DNA from: Dipteronia dyeriana
Lineage: Eukaryota; Streptophyta; Magnoliopsida; Sapindales; Sapindaceae
Assembly (NCBI GenBank): GCA_032871835.1
Contig: CM065297.1
Location: 72,155,253 to 72,219,252 of the forward strand
Length of the DNA stretch: 64,000 nt
Direction of reading: 5' to 3'
Shown here: positions 11,390-23,150 of the stretch, one piece after another
Numbering within the stretch: position 1 is the stretch's first letter
Layout of the letters: each line of letters starts with the position of its first letter
Position numbers and translations under genes: made by a program
Notes under the pieces: generated by a model
Seen by the model: only the letters and a program-made list of their open reading frames with translations
What the model was told of the DNA's origin: nothing
Databases searched by the model: none

Positions 11390-11785
11390 ACTGATATTCT
11401 TCATAAGGATACACTATCTCCATTAATATTTTCTTGGGTACGACTAAGCAATATTAACTTATTCTATCTTTATTTAAGAGTTCAATTTTAGTTTTTTGGT
11501 GGAATGAAGTAAAATTAATAGATTGGACTTAGTGAATCATTTATTGATTGTGATTAGGTTATGTCAATTGGAGTTTAAATTTAGATATCCCGCCAAGATC
11601 CCCAATTCACACGAACTTGCATGGATCACTTGATATATTCTATTGGACCAATTTATGAGTCCATCTAGAATTGTGTAAAGGCATGTAGACTTGTTTTTTT
11701 TAGTAAGAATGGGTCTAGTTCACTTGTTGACCTTTTATTAAATTCCAATGGATTTAACAACATAGAAACAACAATATGTTAATAG
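11390..11785 (+). repeat. Fragment of A-family copia LTR
   Basis: About 390 bp from ACTGATATTCTTC to near AACAATATGTTAATAG matches the middle of the A LTR (compare about 13655-14040 in A2), in plus orientation. Both LTR ends are missing and there is no sign of a target site duplication. It lies exactly between two Tat LTRs. Confidence 0.8.
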
Positions 11786-12838
11786 CCAAATTTGGCTAGG
11801 GACCAAATAGAAAATTTCACTCTCCCAGCCCGAGTCCAAACCCGAGATCACCTTGTAAAAGCAAGGAAGGGTCACCGAGCTCAGGAAGCATCTACGGTGA
11901 AGCCTGACACAAATGAATCAAGCTCCTTCCACCAAATCAATGCTCCTCGAGGTAGAAACTACCTTATAGCCTCTCCAGAAGCCAATCATCCTCCCCAAGC
12001 ACATGGAGAGACCCATCAAGTGCCCATCTTACATTACAGTACTGCTTCGTCTCTCTAAAGGAAGATTCGAACCTATGTGGACCGGTGGGACGAAGCTCGT
12101 CAAAGCACCATTACCACCAAAAAGCGTCTGTGTGGCCACCTCAAGTTCCAAGGGATCTATAAGGGTCTAACTAAACTCATAGTACTAAGACCAAGGTATG
12201 GATCTACCTTGCACTACGAAATGTTGAACTCTATGCACGATGATCTCCATGAGGAATCGCACCATGAAGACACACATGATCATATCCGTATTCCATCGAA
12301 ACACCATGTACATGCGTGGCAAGTGTTTGAGTCCAAAGAGGAAACAAACTTATCTCTAAAAGATATTCTCAACTCCATCATTAGATCAAAGTCAACAACA
12401 TTCAAAATAAGATATCCCTCCTGATAAGGAGGGATTGGATTCAGAGAATCACGACGAGAGAATCACCAATTTAACCTATTTGGATTGTGTATAAATACGC
12501 GGAAGTATGCAAAAGAAAGGAAAGGGAGAAAATAGTGAGTTAATGAGAATGGCATGGGAAAATAAACAGGGAGATTTAACTTCGGCCTAAATTCGATAAT
12601 CAGAACACGACCGGTATAGTATTTTACTATTCGACAGGCACGAGGTTGCCACTCTACTATACTCCAGCGAGTTTGAGTGTGTCTGAGAGATTTCTGCATT
12701 TCATACTTGGTTTACGATAAATATTTATACTCTCATTTTCATTATATTCAAACATTCATTTCTATCCTAACAAGACAGGTACCGACCCTCGCCACCACCT
12801 CCGTGGTAGTGGTCTCGAGGGTGTTAGTTAGAATTTCT
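11786..12838 (+). repeat. G2 Tat-type gypsy LTR (main part)
   Basis: The LTR is interrupted near its 3' end by A2; its last 31 bases resume at 22805-22835 and end GTTAACA. It holds a TATA box at 12490 and blocks shared with the LTR at 10297-11389. The frames at 11792-12058, 12077-12424 and 12463-12699 are not supported as genes. The start near 11786 is approximate because the left edge abuts an A LTR scrap. Confidence 0.8.
12490..12497 (+). promoter_or_regulatory. TATA box of the G2 LTR
   Basis: TATAAATA, followed by a purine-rich stretch, sits at the position matching the TATA box of the neighbouring LTR at 11037. Confidence 0.65.
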
Positions 12839-15255
12839 TATTAGGATTATGCTCGATAGCAAGAGTATAATATTGTATTTAATAATCTTTTCATATTATT
12901 AAAGAGATTTCTAGTTTAACAAACCTTATAGCATTTATAGTTTAATTATTATAATTTTCAAAAGTAAATAATCATAAGGTCAAAAGACTATGAGAAAAGA
13001 AGAATTGTTCATACATCTAGACATGTATGAGGTAGACACAATTATTTAGTTAGTCTTGAATAATATTCACAACTTAAGATAAAAGGTTGGGCGTTTTTGT
13101 CTTGTCAAATTTGTAGATTCTTTTGCTAGCATTTGAGTGGGATCAAATGTGTTACGATGAGTCTAAAATCATCAAAGTGTGGTGTCTTTGGGCAAAAGAA
13201 TCTAGTTAACTGGATGCGTTGAATAGGATCACAATGAAATACTTTATCTAGAACCGTCAATAGATAAAGTTTTTCATTTGAAGACAATCGAAGAGTCTAT
13301 CACAATCCTGAGATAAATGATGGACTTATGGTTGCAAGTGTTATCATTTGAACTATCAATGAGTACGATTATATAACATAGTCTATCCTCGATAGTTTGG
13401 TTGTATTTATTTGTTAATCGATAGAGGACTTCAGTTATAGATATGGACATCGTGGCACCATTTTTTAAATGAGAGTAGAATATCATCATATGGATGTTTT
13501 GAGGTATTGGATATTAAATCTTAACGTTAATTTTTCAATAATATCTATTGAAACATGGCTTCTGGACAAGTCAAAATATCCAAGTTCAAAATGTGGTCAT
13601 ATGAGTAAATATGGTAACTTTGAGAGCTACAGGCGGTCTATGAGCTCCTGACGATTACAGGTATTCTTCACGATGATACACTTTTTCCAATAAGGTTGTC
13701 TAGGGTATGAATGAGTAACATCAACTTATTCTATCTTTATTTAAGAGTTCAATTTTAGTTCTTTAGTGGAATGAACTAAAATTAAATAGACCGGACCTAA
13801 GTGAATCATTTGTTGATTGTGATTGGGTTGTGTCTATTGGAACTTAAATTTAGATAGCCCGCCAAGATCCTGAATCCACACAAACTTGCATGGATCACTT
13901 GATATATTCCACCGGACCAACTTAGGGGTCCATCTAGAATTGTATTAAGGCATGCGAACTTGTTTCTTTTTGTAAGAATAGGTATGGTTCACATGTTGAC
14001 TTTTTATAAAGGTCCAATGGATTTAATAAAATAAGAAAAATAATATATGACCCATATACATGTGTTGGGCGGTAAGGCTATTAAGAATAGCTTAAATTAT
14101 ATAATTTTTATTTTATTATTTAATTAAATAGAAATTAATTAATTTGTTGATTAGTTAATTATTTAATTAAAAGTCAAAATCTTTTTCCTAGTAGGAGTTG
14201 GTCTCCTAAAATTATACTATTTTTGGTAGTATAATTAATATTAAATACTATATTTGATAAGTAGATAAATAAAAGAAATTATTTATCTAATCAAATTAGG
14301 AAGTCTTTAATATGGTTACAAATACACTATTGAGTTAGATTAGGAGTCTTGGTTGAGGGTAGAATTCCTTTTTGAAAAGGATTCTTAACCACCAAGTAAA
14401 TCTACCTAAGGAAAGGATTCTTAATTACCAAGTAAATCCTTCTTAGGAATGGATTTGTGATCCTAATCTATATCCTATGAAATTCGGTCAGCCCATGTAT
14501 ATTTACAAGAGGATAGAATTCCTTTTAGATAAGGATTCTTAACTACCAAATAAATCCACCTAAGGAAAGGATTCTTGCCAACCAAGTAAATCCTTCTTAG
14601 GAAAGGATTTATGATCCTATATATATGTGTGTGTGTGTATGTGTGTGTGTGTGTGTGTGTGATTTTCGGCCAACCTAAGTGTTTTCTAAGAGAGAATTTT
14701 GCTTGGCAAGAGAGAATTTTGGGAAAGAAAATTTAGTATTTTACTCTAGAGAAAATTCAATCAACTTTAAGATATAGGGTGTGGAATCCAGCCAGGGAGG
14801 AAAGAGAAAAAGAAAATGTTTTTGTGTTTGATAGTATACTAGTATCTTTTACATCAAAAGGGTTTTGTGTACAAAATCAAATCGGGTTCACGCGAGTTTC
14901 ATTCATGTAGATTGATAATTCACAAGTGACCGGACGTTCTTGGATTTTTCTCTTGGAGGATATTTGTAACTAACAAAGAAAAGATTTTGTTTGTCTTCAT
15001 CCTTAGGTATACTATTAAAAGAAAGGGAGCACACACTCCTAGGTGATTCGCGTTCATGATTGGATTGGAAGATCTTGCGGAATCAATTCGGCGCTTGTTC
15101 AATCGTCACGAGAAAAAGGTACGACACTTTATATATGTCAAGTAATCTAGGGTTAAGGTTCTTGTTATTAAAAATGAAATTTTTTTTTATACGCAAACCC
15201 TAATTTTGGTTTTTATCACAATTCCGTTGCGTTTTTTAACCATTATTTCCCTACA
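12839..15255 (+). repeat. A2 5' LTR
   Basis: A 2417-bp LTR starting TATTAGGATTATGCTCGATAG (TG changed to TA) and ending CCCTACA. It pairs with the 3' LTR at 20304-22804. It carries imperfect repeats of a GGATTCTTAAC/ACCAAGTAAATCC motif (about 14360-14610), a TATA-like stretch near 14619 and a TA/TG microsatellite. Frames at 13274-13489 (minus) and 13469-13651 are LTR shadows. Confidence 0.93.
14619..14661. repeat. TA/TG microsatellite in the A2 5' LTR
   Basis: A short TATATATA stretch runs into alternating TG with one A interruption. The same site in the 3' LTR (22083-22174) is more than twice as long. Confidence 0.9.
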
Positions 15256-15257
15256 AT

Positions 15258-15270
15258 TGGTATCAGAGGC
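15258..15270 (+). promoter_or_regulatory. A2 primer binding site
   Basis: TGGTATCAGAGGC, one base from the initiator Met tRNA consensus, lies two bases after the LTR end CA at 15254-15255. Confidence 0.9.
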
Positions 15271-16620
15271 TGGTTGTACCCATGATTAATTAATGTATGT
15301 GTTCGTGAATCTTTTTATTTTTATTGTATATATGCATGTTGTAGAAAGAGATAACACTCTAGGTATTCACATATATATTTACATTGGAATGTATGGATAT
15401 ATATATATATATATGTTTTATATGTGGTTTGTTTTTGCTCAATTTTGGTCCTAGAATTTCAATGTATTTTGTTTTGGGATTGTAACAAGAAGGGTGGTCT
15501 ATCATCGCCATAATTTCCTTCTTGGTAGTTGCTAAGTTTTTTTTTTATATTTGTTGTTGTAATAAAAAAAAACTGCAGTATTTTATTATTAAAATTCAAA
15601 TGTAATACATTCAAGTATCGAAGACTGCAAGGTTTGAAGAATTAGGAGCAACCGAAAAAAGTTTGGGACCGTGCGAGCCGTAACAACGAACGTGCGTGTG
15701 AAGAACACGCAACCACATTTATTGTGGCATAGGCTGCGCACGGCAGCCCTATGGATGCCATGGGCTGCGCATGGCAGCCCTTTATGGGGCTGTGGCATGT
15801 GCATGCCCATGGGTAAGGGCCAAGGGTGCGCACACCCATGGGAGGTAGCCGAGGGAGTCCGAACGACGAAGGTCGCATGAAGACTTGTTCTCCAAGAAAG
15901 GAGTTCTTGTATTCCAAGATATATTTAATTTACTTGTTTTTCTAGGATGGACCAAAATTGTAGCTATTTATATTTTCGTAAATATTGCAATGTTTGCCAT
16001 TGTTTGATAACATGTCATATAGAATAAGAGTGTCACTCATATATTTCTTTTGGTATGAACATGCATAGAATGATTTAGGTATCTAAATTGGCATCTAGAT
16101 AATTTGGTAAATTATTCTTTGGAATTCGATCACACGCCTTAAATAATTGAGTGGGAGAAGGTGTTTTGGAACACCTATGGCCTCCAAGTTTAGTTGAGCT
16201 TTATGTTTCATGTAATAACCCCCAAAGGGGTATTCATGAATGGAATTTAGCAAGATACTTTCTTACAAGGATAGACTAGACAATTAGCCCAAACGATATC
16301 TACTCGCAATGGAGGGATATTCATGAGGGATTATATTGAAGGTCGATAACTTGGTAACACACTCAATGTGATTTTTTTAATATCCTCCCAAGAGTTTTTG
16401 TTAATAAAATCACAAGGCTTAAATTGAAAACGTTGGTTGTTATGTTAACAATTAGGTGGGACCTAGTCCAACTAGTAAATGCTGTGAACTCCCAAAGGAG
16501 GCGTGACATTTATGGGTGTTGGATCACCGTTGAATTTTCACGATTGAATTATTTTATTTAATTCAAGATAAATATTCAAAAGTGCCTTATCATGATTATT
16601 TAGTTATATAATTTTTGTTT
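15271..16620 (+). other. A2 untranslated leader with GC-rich palindromic block
   Basis: About 1.35 kb between PBS and gag, homologous to the A1 leader. At about 15720-15850 it holds a GC-rich block with several copies of GGGCTGCGCA and GGCAGCCC, which can pair with each other, so a stable RNA hairpin is possible. No gene is seen; the overlapping frames at 15589-15917 occur on both strands and reflect composition. Confidence 0.75.
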
Positions 16621-16624
16621 TAAA

Positions 16625-17305
16625 AACGAAATCATGACCCTATCCCTAATCAACATCCTAAAAGATAATACTTTAACTGATGATAATTATGTCACATGGA
16701 AAAAGGAAAATTGGGTTGTTGTAAGTTGAAAAACAATAAATTCGTTATGTCTATTCCTTAACCACCAAACTAATGAATCTACTCAGGAGCAAAGAGATGA
16801 GTATTAGTAGTGAAGTCTTAAGATGAGATGGCTAAATGTATGTTACATTATGGCCACATCTCCGATGTGTTGCATCAGCAACATGAAGGAATGGAGACTG
16901 CTGTCGATATAATGATGTCTCTAGAGGAGATGTTTGCTATAAGGTCTAGGACAACTAAGAGAGAGGCAGTGACTACTTTTATGAATCTTAGAATGAAACC
17001 TAGACAGGGTGTGAAAGTTCACATGATGAAAGTCATAGCACATCTCAACATTGCTGAACTAAATGGTGTTGAGATAGATGATGAGACCAAAATTGACATG
17101 ATTGTTAACTCACTGTCGGATTCCTTTTGTTTGTTCAAAGTTGGACTACACCTTGCAAGGCCTGATGCAAGGTGTTCAAAGTGCCAAAATGATTATTGTG
17201 AAAGGCAAGGGTCTAGAGATTCATATGGTTGGTAAAGTTGCTACTGTTAAGACTTGTCAGAAGGTCAAGTACCAACAGAAGAAAAAGCAACTTGGGCCTA
17301 ACTAG
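16625..17305 (+). pseudogene. A2 copia gag
   Basis: Gag homology starts near 16630 (DDNYVTWKKE block), with a stop near 16725. The open part 16828-17235 carries HEGMETAVDIMMSLEEMF and FMNLRMKPRQGVKVHMMKV. A frameshift near 17130 moves it to 17102-17305, which ends KKKQLGPN and a stop. No zinc knuckle is left at all: compared with A1 and A3 a further 60 bp or so are gone. The next residues belong to the pre-integrase region. Gag normally forms the particle and binds the genomic RNA. Confidence 0.87.
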
Positions 17306-17329
17306 AAAGGGTTTCGGGAAAGGAAAAGA

Positions 17330-18700
17330 CTTAATGAGAATGAATTCAACTTGAATTTAGGAAATGGAGCGTTGGTGTCTACTAGTGTAGTGGGAGATAC
17401 TAGAATCAATTTAGATTCTAGTAGGCATTTAGATTTAATAAAGGTTTTTTATGTACCTGAATTCAAGAGGAATTTAATTTCAGTTTCTTGTTTAAATAAA
17501 TTTGGTTATTCGGTTACTTTTAATAAAGCTTTTATTATTAGTAAAAATGACAAAATTATTTGCAAAGGTACAATGGAAAATGGATTATTCTATTTGCATG
17601 GAAATATCTCTCACTTGTTAGACACGGAATCAACGGAACCTAATCATAAAAGAGTAAAATTATTAAAAGATTAAACATACCTATGGCATTTGTGCCTAGG
17701 TCATATTAACTTTAATAGGATTAAAAGATTTGTAAATGACGGACCTCTAAGTGACTTAAAGGTTGATGATCTACCAACTTGTGAATCTTGTTTGGAAGGT
17801 AAAATGACCAAAAGGTCGTTTACGACCAAAGGCACAAGAGCCATTGAATGTTTAGGTTTAATACACACTGATGTGTATGGACCTATGAGCATTCAAGCTA
17901 GAGGTGGATATGAGTACTTCATCTCTTTCATGGATGATCACTCAAGATTTGGCTATATGTATCTCATGAGACATAAGTTGGATACTTTTGACATGTTCAA
18001 AGCATTTAAATCTGGAGTGGAAAATCAGCTTGAGAAACACATAAAAATCTTGAGGTCTGATCATGGTGAAGAATATCTATCAGGTGAGTTTCAACAATAT
18101 CTTATTGATAATGGGATAATTTCTCAGTTTTCTACACCAGGCATACCTAAACAAAATCAGGTGGCAGAAAGGAGAACTAGAACTCTTTTGGACATGGTTA
18201 GGTCTATGTTGAGTTATTCAACGCTCCCTAATTATTTTTGGGGATATGCTTTACAAACCGCAATGTACATTCTAAACGATGTACCATCTAGGTTGGTTCC
18301 AAAAACACCGTATGAGTTATGGACCGGGCTAAAGCCTAGTTTACAACACTTAAGGATATTTGGACGTCCTGCGCATGTGTTAACAGGAAAGACAAAAAAG
18401 ATGGAGTCCCGTGATGCATATTTGTAGGGTATCCAAAAGGAACAAGAGGATACTATTTTTATAGTCCTTCAGATCTTAAAATATTTGTTTCGACAAATGC
18501 AAAATTTCTGGAAAAGGACTATATGAATAATTTTAGGTCTAAAAGTAGAATTGTCCTAAATGAGCTTTTAGGAGATACAATTCCACAAGAGGTTTCGCAA
18601 CCAAGCCCAATTGTAAGTTCCGTACAACCATAAGATCAACAATCTACCATACCTCATCATAGTGGGAGGATTATTAGACAACCCGAGAGATACATCGATC
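17330..18700 (+). pseudogene. A2 GAG-pre-integrase and integrase
   Basis: The 17351-17674 frame carries LGNGALVSTSVVG and FKRNLISVSCLNKFGY and is stopped before [13 protein letters not shown]. The 17690-18427 frame holds the zinc-binding [13 protein letters not shown] and the core. The catalytic Asp residues are in IHTDVYGP and RSDHGEEY and the Glu in [11 protein letters not shown]. The C-terminal family motif GYPKGTRGYYFY follows in another frame from 18430. The protein would insert cDNA. The pre-integrase block follows gag with no protease between. Confidence 0.92.
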
Positions 18701-19560
18701 TAGGAGAATCTATAGTGAATCTTCCAGACAACGATGATCTCTATACGTACAAAGAAGCAATGGAAGATGTTGATTTTCACCATTGGCAAAAGGTAATGCA
18801 ACCCAAAATTGAATCTATGTTCAAAAACAAAGTCTGGTCTGTTATAGACTTGCCTAAAGGGATAAAACCCATCGGGTGAAAGTGGGTATACAAGAGGAAA
18901 AGAGGAATGGATGGAAAGGTGGAAACCTTTAAAGCTAGATTGGTAGCTAAAGGTTATACACAGAAGAAAGGTATCGATTATGAAGAAACCTTCTCGCCTG
19001 TGGCCATGCTTAATTCTATTAGGATAATCTTATCCATTGCAGCATCTCTAGACCTAGAGATTTGGCAAATGGATGTCAAGACAACTTTCCTTAATGGGAG
19101 TCTTGACGAAAGCATCTATATGATGCAACTAGAAGGATTCATTGAAAAGGGCCAAGAGGAAAGGGTATGCAAGTTGCAAAGATCCATATATGGATTGAAG
19201 CAAGCATCCAGATCCTGGAACATAAGGTTCGATCAAGCTGTGAAAAGTTTTAGATTTATTCAAAACCCTGATGAACCTTGTGTATACAAAAGGATTAAAG
19301 GCGACAAGTTGGTTTTCCTAGTTCTTTACGTTGATGATATACTACTCATCGGAAAAGATGTAGGTGTATTGACATTAACAAAAGAATGGTTAGAAAAACA
19401 ATTTGATGTGAAAGACTTAGGAGAAGCAAGTTATATTCTTGGTATCCAAGTCATAAGGGATAGAAAGAGTAGAATGATTGCATTATCCTAAGCTTCATAC
19501 ATAGATAAAATCTTGTCTAGGTTTTCCATGCAAGATTCCAAGAAAGGTATGTTACCTTTC
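18701..19560 (+). pseudogene. A2 copia reverse transcriptase
   Basis: Homology begins near the ERYIDLGES block (about 18690). A TGA near 18878 interrupts the frame where the family has CKWVYKRK. The open part 18907-19491 includes [37 protein letters not shown] and the intact active site YVDDILLI. A stop after IALS (19491) separates the thumb region, which continues in 19513-19803. Confidence 0.92.
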
Positions 19561-20289
19561 AGACATGGAATCAAACTTTCTAAGGAACCAGTTCCTACGA
19601 ATGAGCATGAAGAGCAATTCATGAGTAGGGTTCCATATGCATCATCAATTGTAAGTCTCGTGTATGAAATGGTCTGTACGGATATTTGTTTTACTGTGGG
19701 CATAGTTTGCAGTTTTCAATCGAAGCCTAGTCCTGATCACTGGATGACAGTCAAGCATATTTTCAAGTATCTTAGGAGAACAAGAGATTATATGCTTGTA
19801 TAATCTTGAGGGGATTTAATTCCCGTTGTTTATACAGATTGTGATTTTCAGTCAGATTCTGACTCCAGGAGATAAACATCAGGATCTGTGTTTACTATTG
19901 GAGAAGTATCAAGCAATCTTGTATTGCTAATTCCACCATGGAAGCCGAGTATCTAGCCGCATGTGAGGCTGCTAAAGAAGCTGTCTAGCTCCGCCAATTC
20001 TTGATTGACTTGGAAGTGGTTTCTGATGCAAATAAACAGATCACTATCTATTGTAAAAAATAGTGGAGCAGTGGCTAATTCGAGAGAAACAAGAAGTCAT
20101 AAGATAGGGAAACACATTGAAAGAAAGCATCACCTTCTAAGGGGAATTGTGCATATGGGTGACGTGACGATTACCAAGATCGCATCAGTAGAAAATCTAG
20201 CGGATCTCTTTACAAAGACTTTTCCACAAAAGAGTTTTGATGGGCATCTAGAGAACATGGGGATGAGAGATATGACACATTTGCTATAG
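19561..20289 (+). pseudogene. A2 copia RNase H
   Basis: The frame 19513-19803 carries the link between RT and RNase H (SRVPYASSIVSLVYEM; HWMTVKHIFKYLRRTRDYM). The middle of the RNase H, with the expected Asp-containing YTD block (about 19830) and the AEYLAA-like Glu block (about 19945), is broken by shifts and stops. The end is 20005-20289, with IERKHHLLR and NLADLFTKTFPQKSF before a stop at 20287. It removes the RNA strand during cDNA synthesis in active relatives. Confidence 0.87.
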
Positions 20290-20294
20290 AGCAT

Positions 20295-20303
20295 GTGGGA
20301 GAT
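20295..20303 (+). promoter_or_regulatory. A2 polypurine tract
   Basis: GTGGGAGAT directly precedes the 3' LTR start TGTTAGG at 20304, as expected for the plus-strand primer. A3 has the matching ATCTCCCAC at 55218. Confidence 0.85.
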
Positions 20304-22101
20304 TGTTAGGATTATGCTCGATAGCAAGAGTATAATATTGTATTTGACAATCTTTTCAAACTAATAAAGTGATTTCTAGTTTATCAAATCTTATAGCATT
20401 TATAGTTTAATTATTATAAATGTCAAAAGTAAATAATCATAAGGTCAAAAGACTATGAGAAAAGAAGAATCGTTCATACATCTAGATATGTATGAGGTAG
20501 ACACAATTCTTTAGTTAGTCTTGAATAATATTCACAACTTAAGATAAAAGGTTGGGCGCCTTTGTCTTGTCAAAGTTGTAGATTCTTTTGCTAGCATTTG
20601 AGTGGGATCAAATGTGTTATGATGAGTCTAAAATCATCAAAGTGTGGTGTCTTTGGGCAAAAGAATCTAGTACACTGGGTGCATTGAATAGGATCACAAT
20701 GAAATACTTTATCTAGAACCGTCAATAGATAAAAGTTTTTTATTTGAAGACAATCGAAGTGTCTATTACAATCCTTAGATAAATGATTGACTTATGGTTG
20801 CAAGTGTTATCATTTGAGCTATCAATGAGTACGATTATATAGCATAGTCTATCCTAGATAGTTTGGTGGTATTCATTTATTAATCGATAGAAGACTTCAT
20901 TTATAGATATGGACATCGTGGCTCCATTTATTAAATGAGAGTATAATATCATCATATTGATGTTTTGAGGTATTGGATATTAAATCTTAATGTTAAGTTT
21001 TCAATAATGTATATTGAAATATGGCTTCTGAAAAAGTCAAAATATCCAAGTTCAAAATGTTATAATATGAATAAATATGGTAACTTGGAGAGCTATAGAC
21101 GGTCTATGAGCTCTTGGCAATTACTGGTATTCTTCATGAGAATACACTTTCTCCAATAAGGTTGTCTAGGGTATGAATGAGTAACATCAACTTATTCTAT
21201 CTTTATTTAAGAGTTCAATTTTAGTTCTTTAGTGGAATGAACTAAAATTAAATAGATCGGACCTAAGTGAATCATTTGTTGATTGTGATTGGGTTGTATC
21301 TATTGGAGCATAAATTCAGATAGCCCGCCAAGATTCCCAATCCACACGAACTTGCATGGATCACTTCATATATTCAACCGGACAAATTTCGGGGTACATC
21401 TAGAATTGTATTAAGGCATGCAAACTTGTTTCTTTTTGTAAGAATAGGTATAGTTCACATGTGGACTTTTTATAAAGGTCTAATGAATTTAATAAAATAA
21501 GAAAAATAATATATGGCCCATATACATGTGTTGGCCGACAAGGCTATTGAGAATAACTTAATTATATTATTTTTATTTTATTATTTAATTAAATGGAAAT
21601 TAATTAATTTGTTGATTAATTAATTATTTAATTAAAAGTGAAAATCATTTTCCTAGTAGGAGTTGGTCTCCGAAAATTATACTATTGTTGGTAGTATAAT
21701 TAATATTAAAGACTATATTTGATAAGTAGATAAATAAAAGAAATTATTTATCTAATCAAATTAGAAAGTCTTTATTATAGTTACAAATACACTATTGAGT
21801 TGGATTATGAGTCTTGGTTGAGGATAGAATTCCGTTTTGAAAAGTTTTCTTAACAACTAAGTAAATCTACCTAAGGAAAGGATTCTTAACTACCAAGTAA
21901 ATCCTTCTTAGGAAAGGATTTGTGATCCTAATCTATATCCTATGAAATTCGGTCAGCCCATGTATATATACAAAATGATAGAATTCCTTTTAGATAAGGA
22001 TTCTTAACTACCAAATTAATCCACTTAAGGAAAGGATTCTTGCCAACCAAGTAAATCCTTCTTAGAAAAGGATTTATGATCCTATATATATATATATATA
22101 A

Positions 22102-22167
<66 letters not shown>

Positions 22168-22804
22168 GTGTGTGATTTTCGGCCAGTCCTAAGATTCTTA
22201 GAGTAAAAATTTCGGCCAACCTAAGTGTTTCTAAGAGAGAATTTGGCTTGGCAGAAGAGAATTTTGTGAGAAAAATTTATTATTTTACTCAAGACAAAAT
22301 TCAATCAACTCAAAGATATATGGTGTGGAATTCGGCTAAGGAGAAAAGAGAAAAAGAGAACGTTTTTGTTTTTGATAGTGTACTAGTATCATTTACATCA
22401 AAAGGGTTTTGTGTACAAAATCAAATCGGGTTCATGCGAGTTTCATTCAAGAATATTGATATTTCACAAGTGATCACAAGTGATCGGACGTTCTTGGATT
22501 TTTCTCTTGGAGGATATTTGTAACTAATAAAGAAATGATTTTGTTTGTCTCCATCCTCATGTATAAAGAAAGGGAGCCCACACTCCTAAGTGATTCACGT
22601 TCGTGATTGGATTGGAAAATCTTGCAGAATCAATTCGGCACTTGTTTAATCGTCACGAGAAAAAGGTATGACACTTTTATATACGTCAATTAATCTAGGG
22701 TTATGGTTCTTCTTATTAAAAGGGAAAATTTGTATTTATACGTAAACCCAAATTTTCATTTTTATCAGGCTTCTGTTGCATTTTTGAACCGTTTTTTCCT
22801 TACA
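20304..22804 (+). repeat. A2 3' LTR
   Basis: A 2501-bp LTR from TGTTAGGATTATG to CCTTACA, matching the 5' LTR throughout. It is longer mainly because of its expanded microsatellite near 22083-22174. The frame at 22248-22523 is a shadow. Confidence 0.94.
22083..22174. repeat. TA/TG microsatellite in the A2 3' LTR
   Basis: About 30 bp of alternating TA runs into about 60 bp of alternating TG with a single C interruption. Confidence 0.95.
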
Positions 22805-22835
22805 ATTCTCACATCGAGTAATTTTCCCGTTAACA
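22805..22835 (+). repeat. End of the G2 LTR after the A2 insertion
   Basis: The 31 bases ending TTTTCCCGTTAACA match the end of the LTR at 11389 and complete the LTR begun at 11786-12838. Confidence 0.85.
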
Positions 22836-22840
22836 CTTTT

Positions 22841-22858
22841 TGGCACCGTCTGTGGGAA
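22841..22858 (+). promoter_or_regulatory. G2 primer binding site
   Basis: TGGCACCGTCTGTGGGAA begins five bases after the LTR end. This form is typical of plant Tat-type gypsy elements, as far as I recall; the priming tRNA was not established here. Confidence 0.8.
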
Positions 22859-22892
22859 ACGAACCCACACCGTAATTTTTACACTTACAAGT

Positions 22893-23150
22893 TTGTTGTT
22901 TTGCAGTAATCATGATGCTTCGCTCCTCTCAAGGACAACCCAAAACCTTGTGACATCAATCTGCCCCTTAACCTATAAAGGCCTGAAAAAGGGAAAGAAA
23001 TCCAAGCCCCATAAGCCAGCCTCGCAACAGCCAGGTGTAGAGCGGGCTCCAACCCCTCTAGTGGTGAACCAAGCTGTGATCAATCAGCATGCAACAGCTA
23101 TTATGGAAAATTTCCGCCTTCGTCTAGTTGCATAAGGAATTGATCCTCAA
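22893..23150 (+). pseudogene. G2 gag start, joined to integrase by a deletion
   Basis: The region after the PBS carries the N-terminal part of a Tat Gag, ending in a MENFRLRLVA block (about 23105-23135). The same place in element C (24616) reads MENVHLRLLFEGI, which supports the match. From about 23150 the sequence is integrase, so most of gag and all of protease, RT and both RNase H domains have been lost in one internal deletion. Exact start of translation is not certain. Confidence 0.72.

Larger units (their letters stand above)
12839..22804 (+). mobile_element. A2: complete Ty1/copia element inserted in the G2 LTR
   Basis: Two LTRs of about 2.4-2.5 kb flank a 5-kb interior with PBS, leader, gag, integrase, RT, RNase H and polypurine tract, in copia order. 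The bases just outside are TTTCT (12834-12838) and ATTCT (22805-22809), a 5-bp target duplication with one mismatch. Flanking gypsy LTR sequence continues across the insertion. The coding part is broken in several places, so the copy is not autonomous. It lacks a recognisable protease. Confidence 0.93.

Noticed and set aside
11792..12699. Three frames of 78-115 codons in a row that could be a host gene
   Set aside because: The whole stretch is homologous to the gypsy LTR at 10297-11389, where the frames are not conserved.
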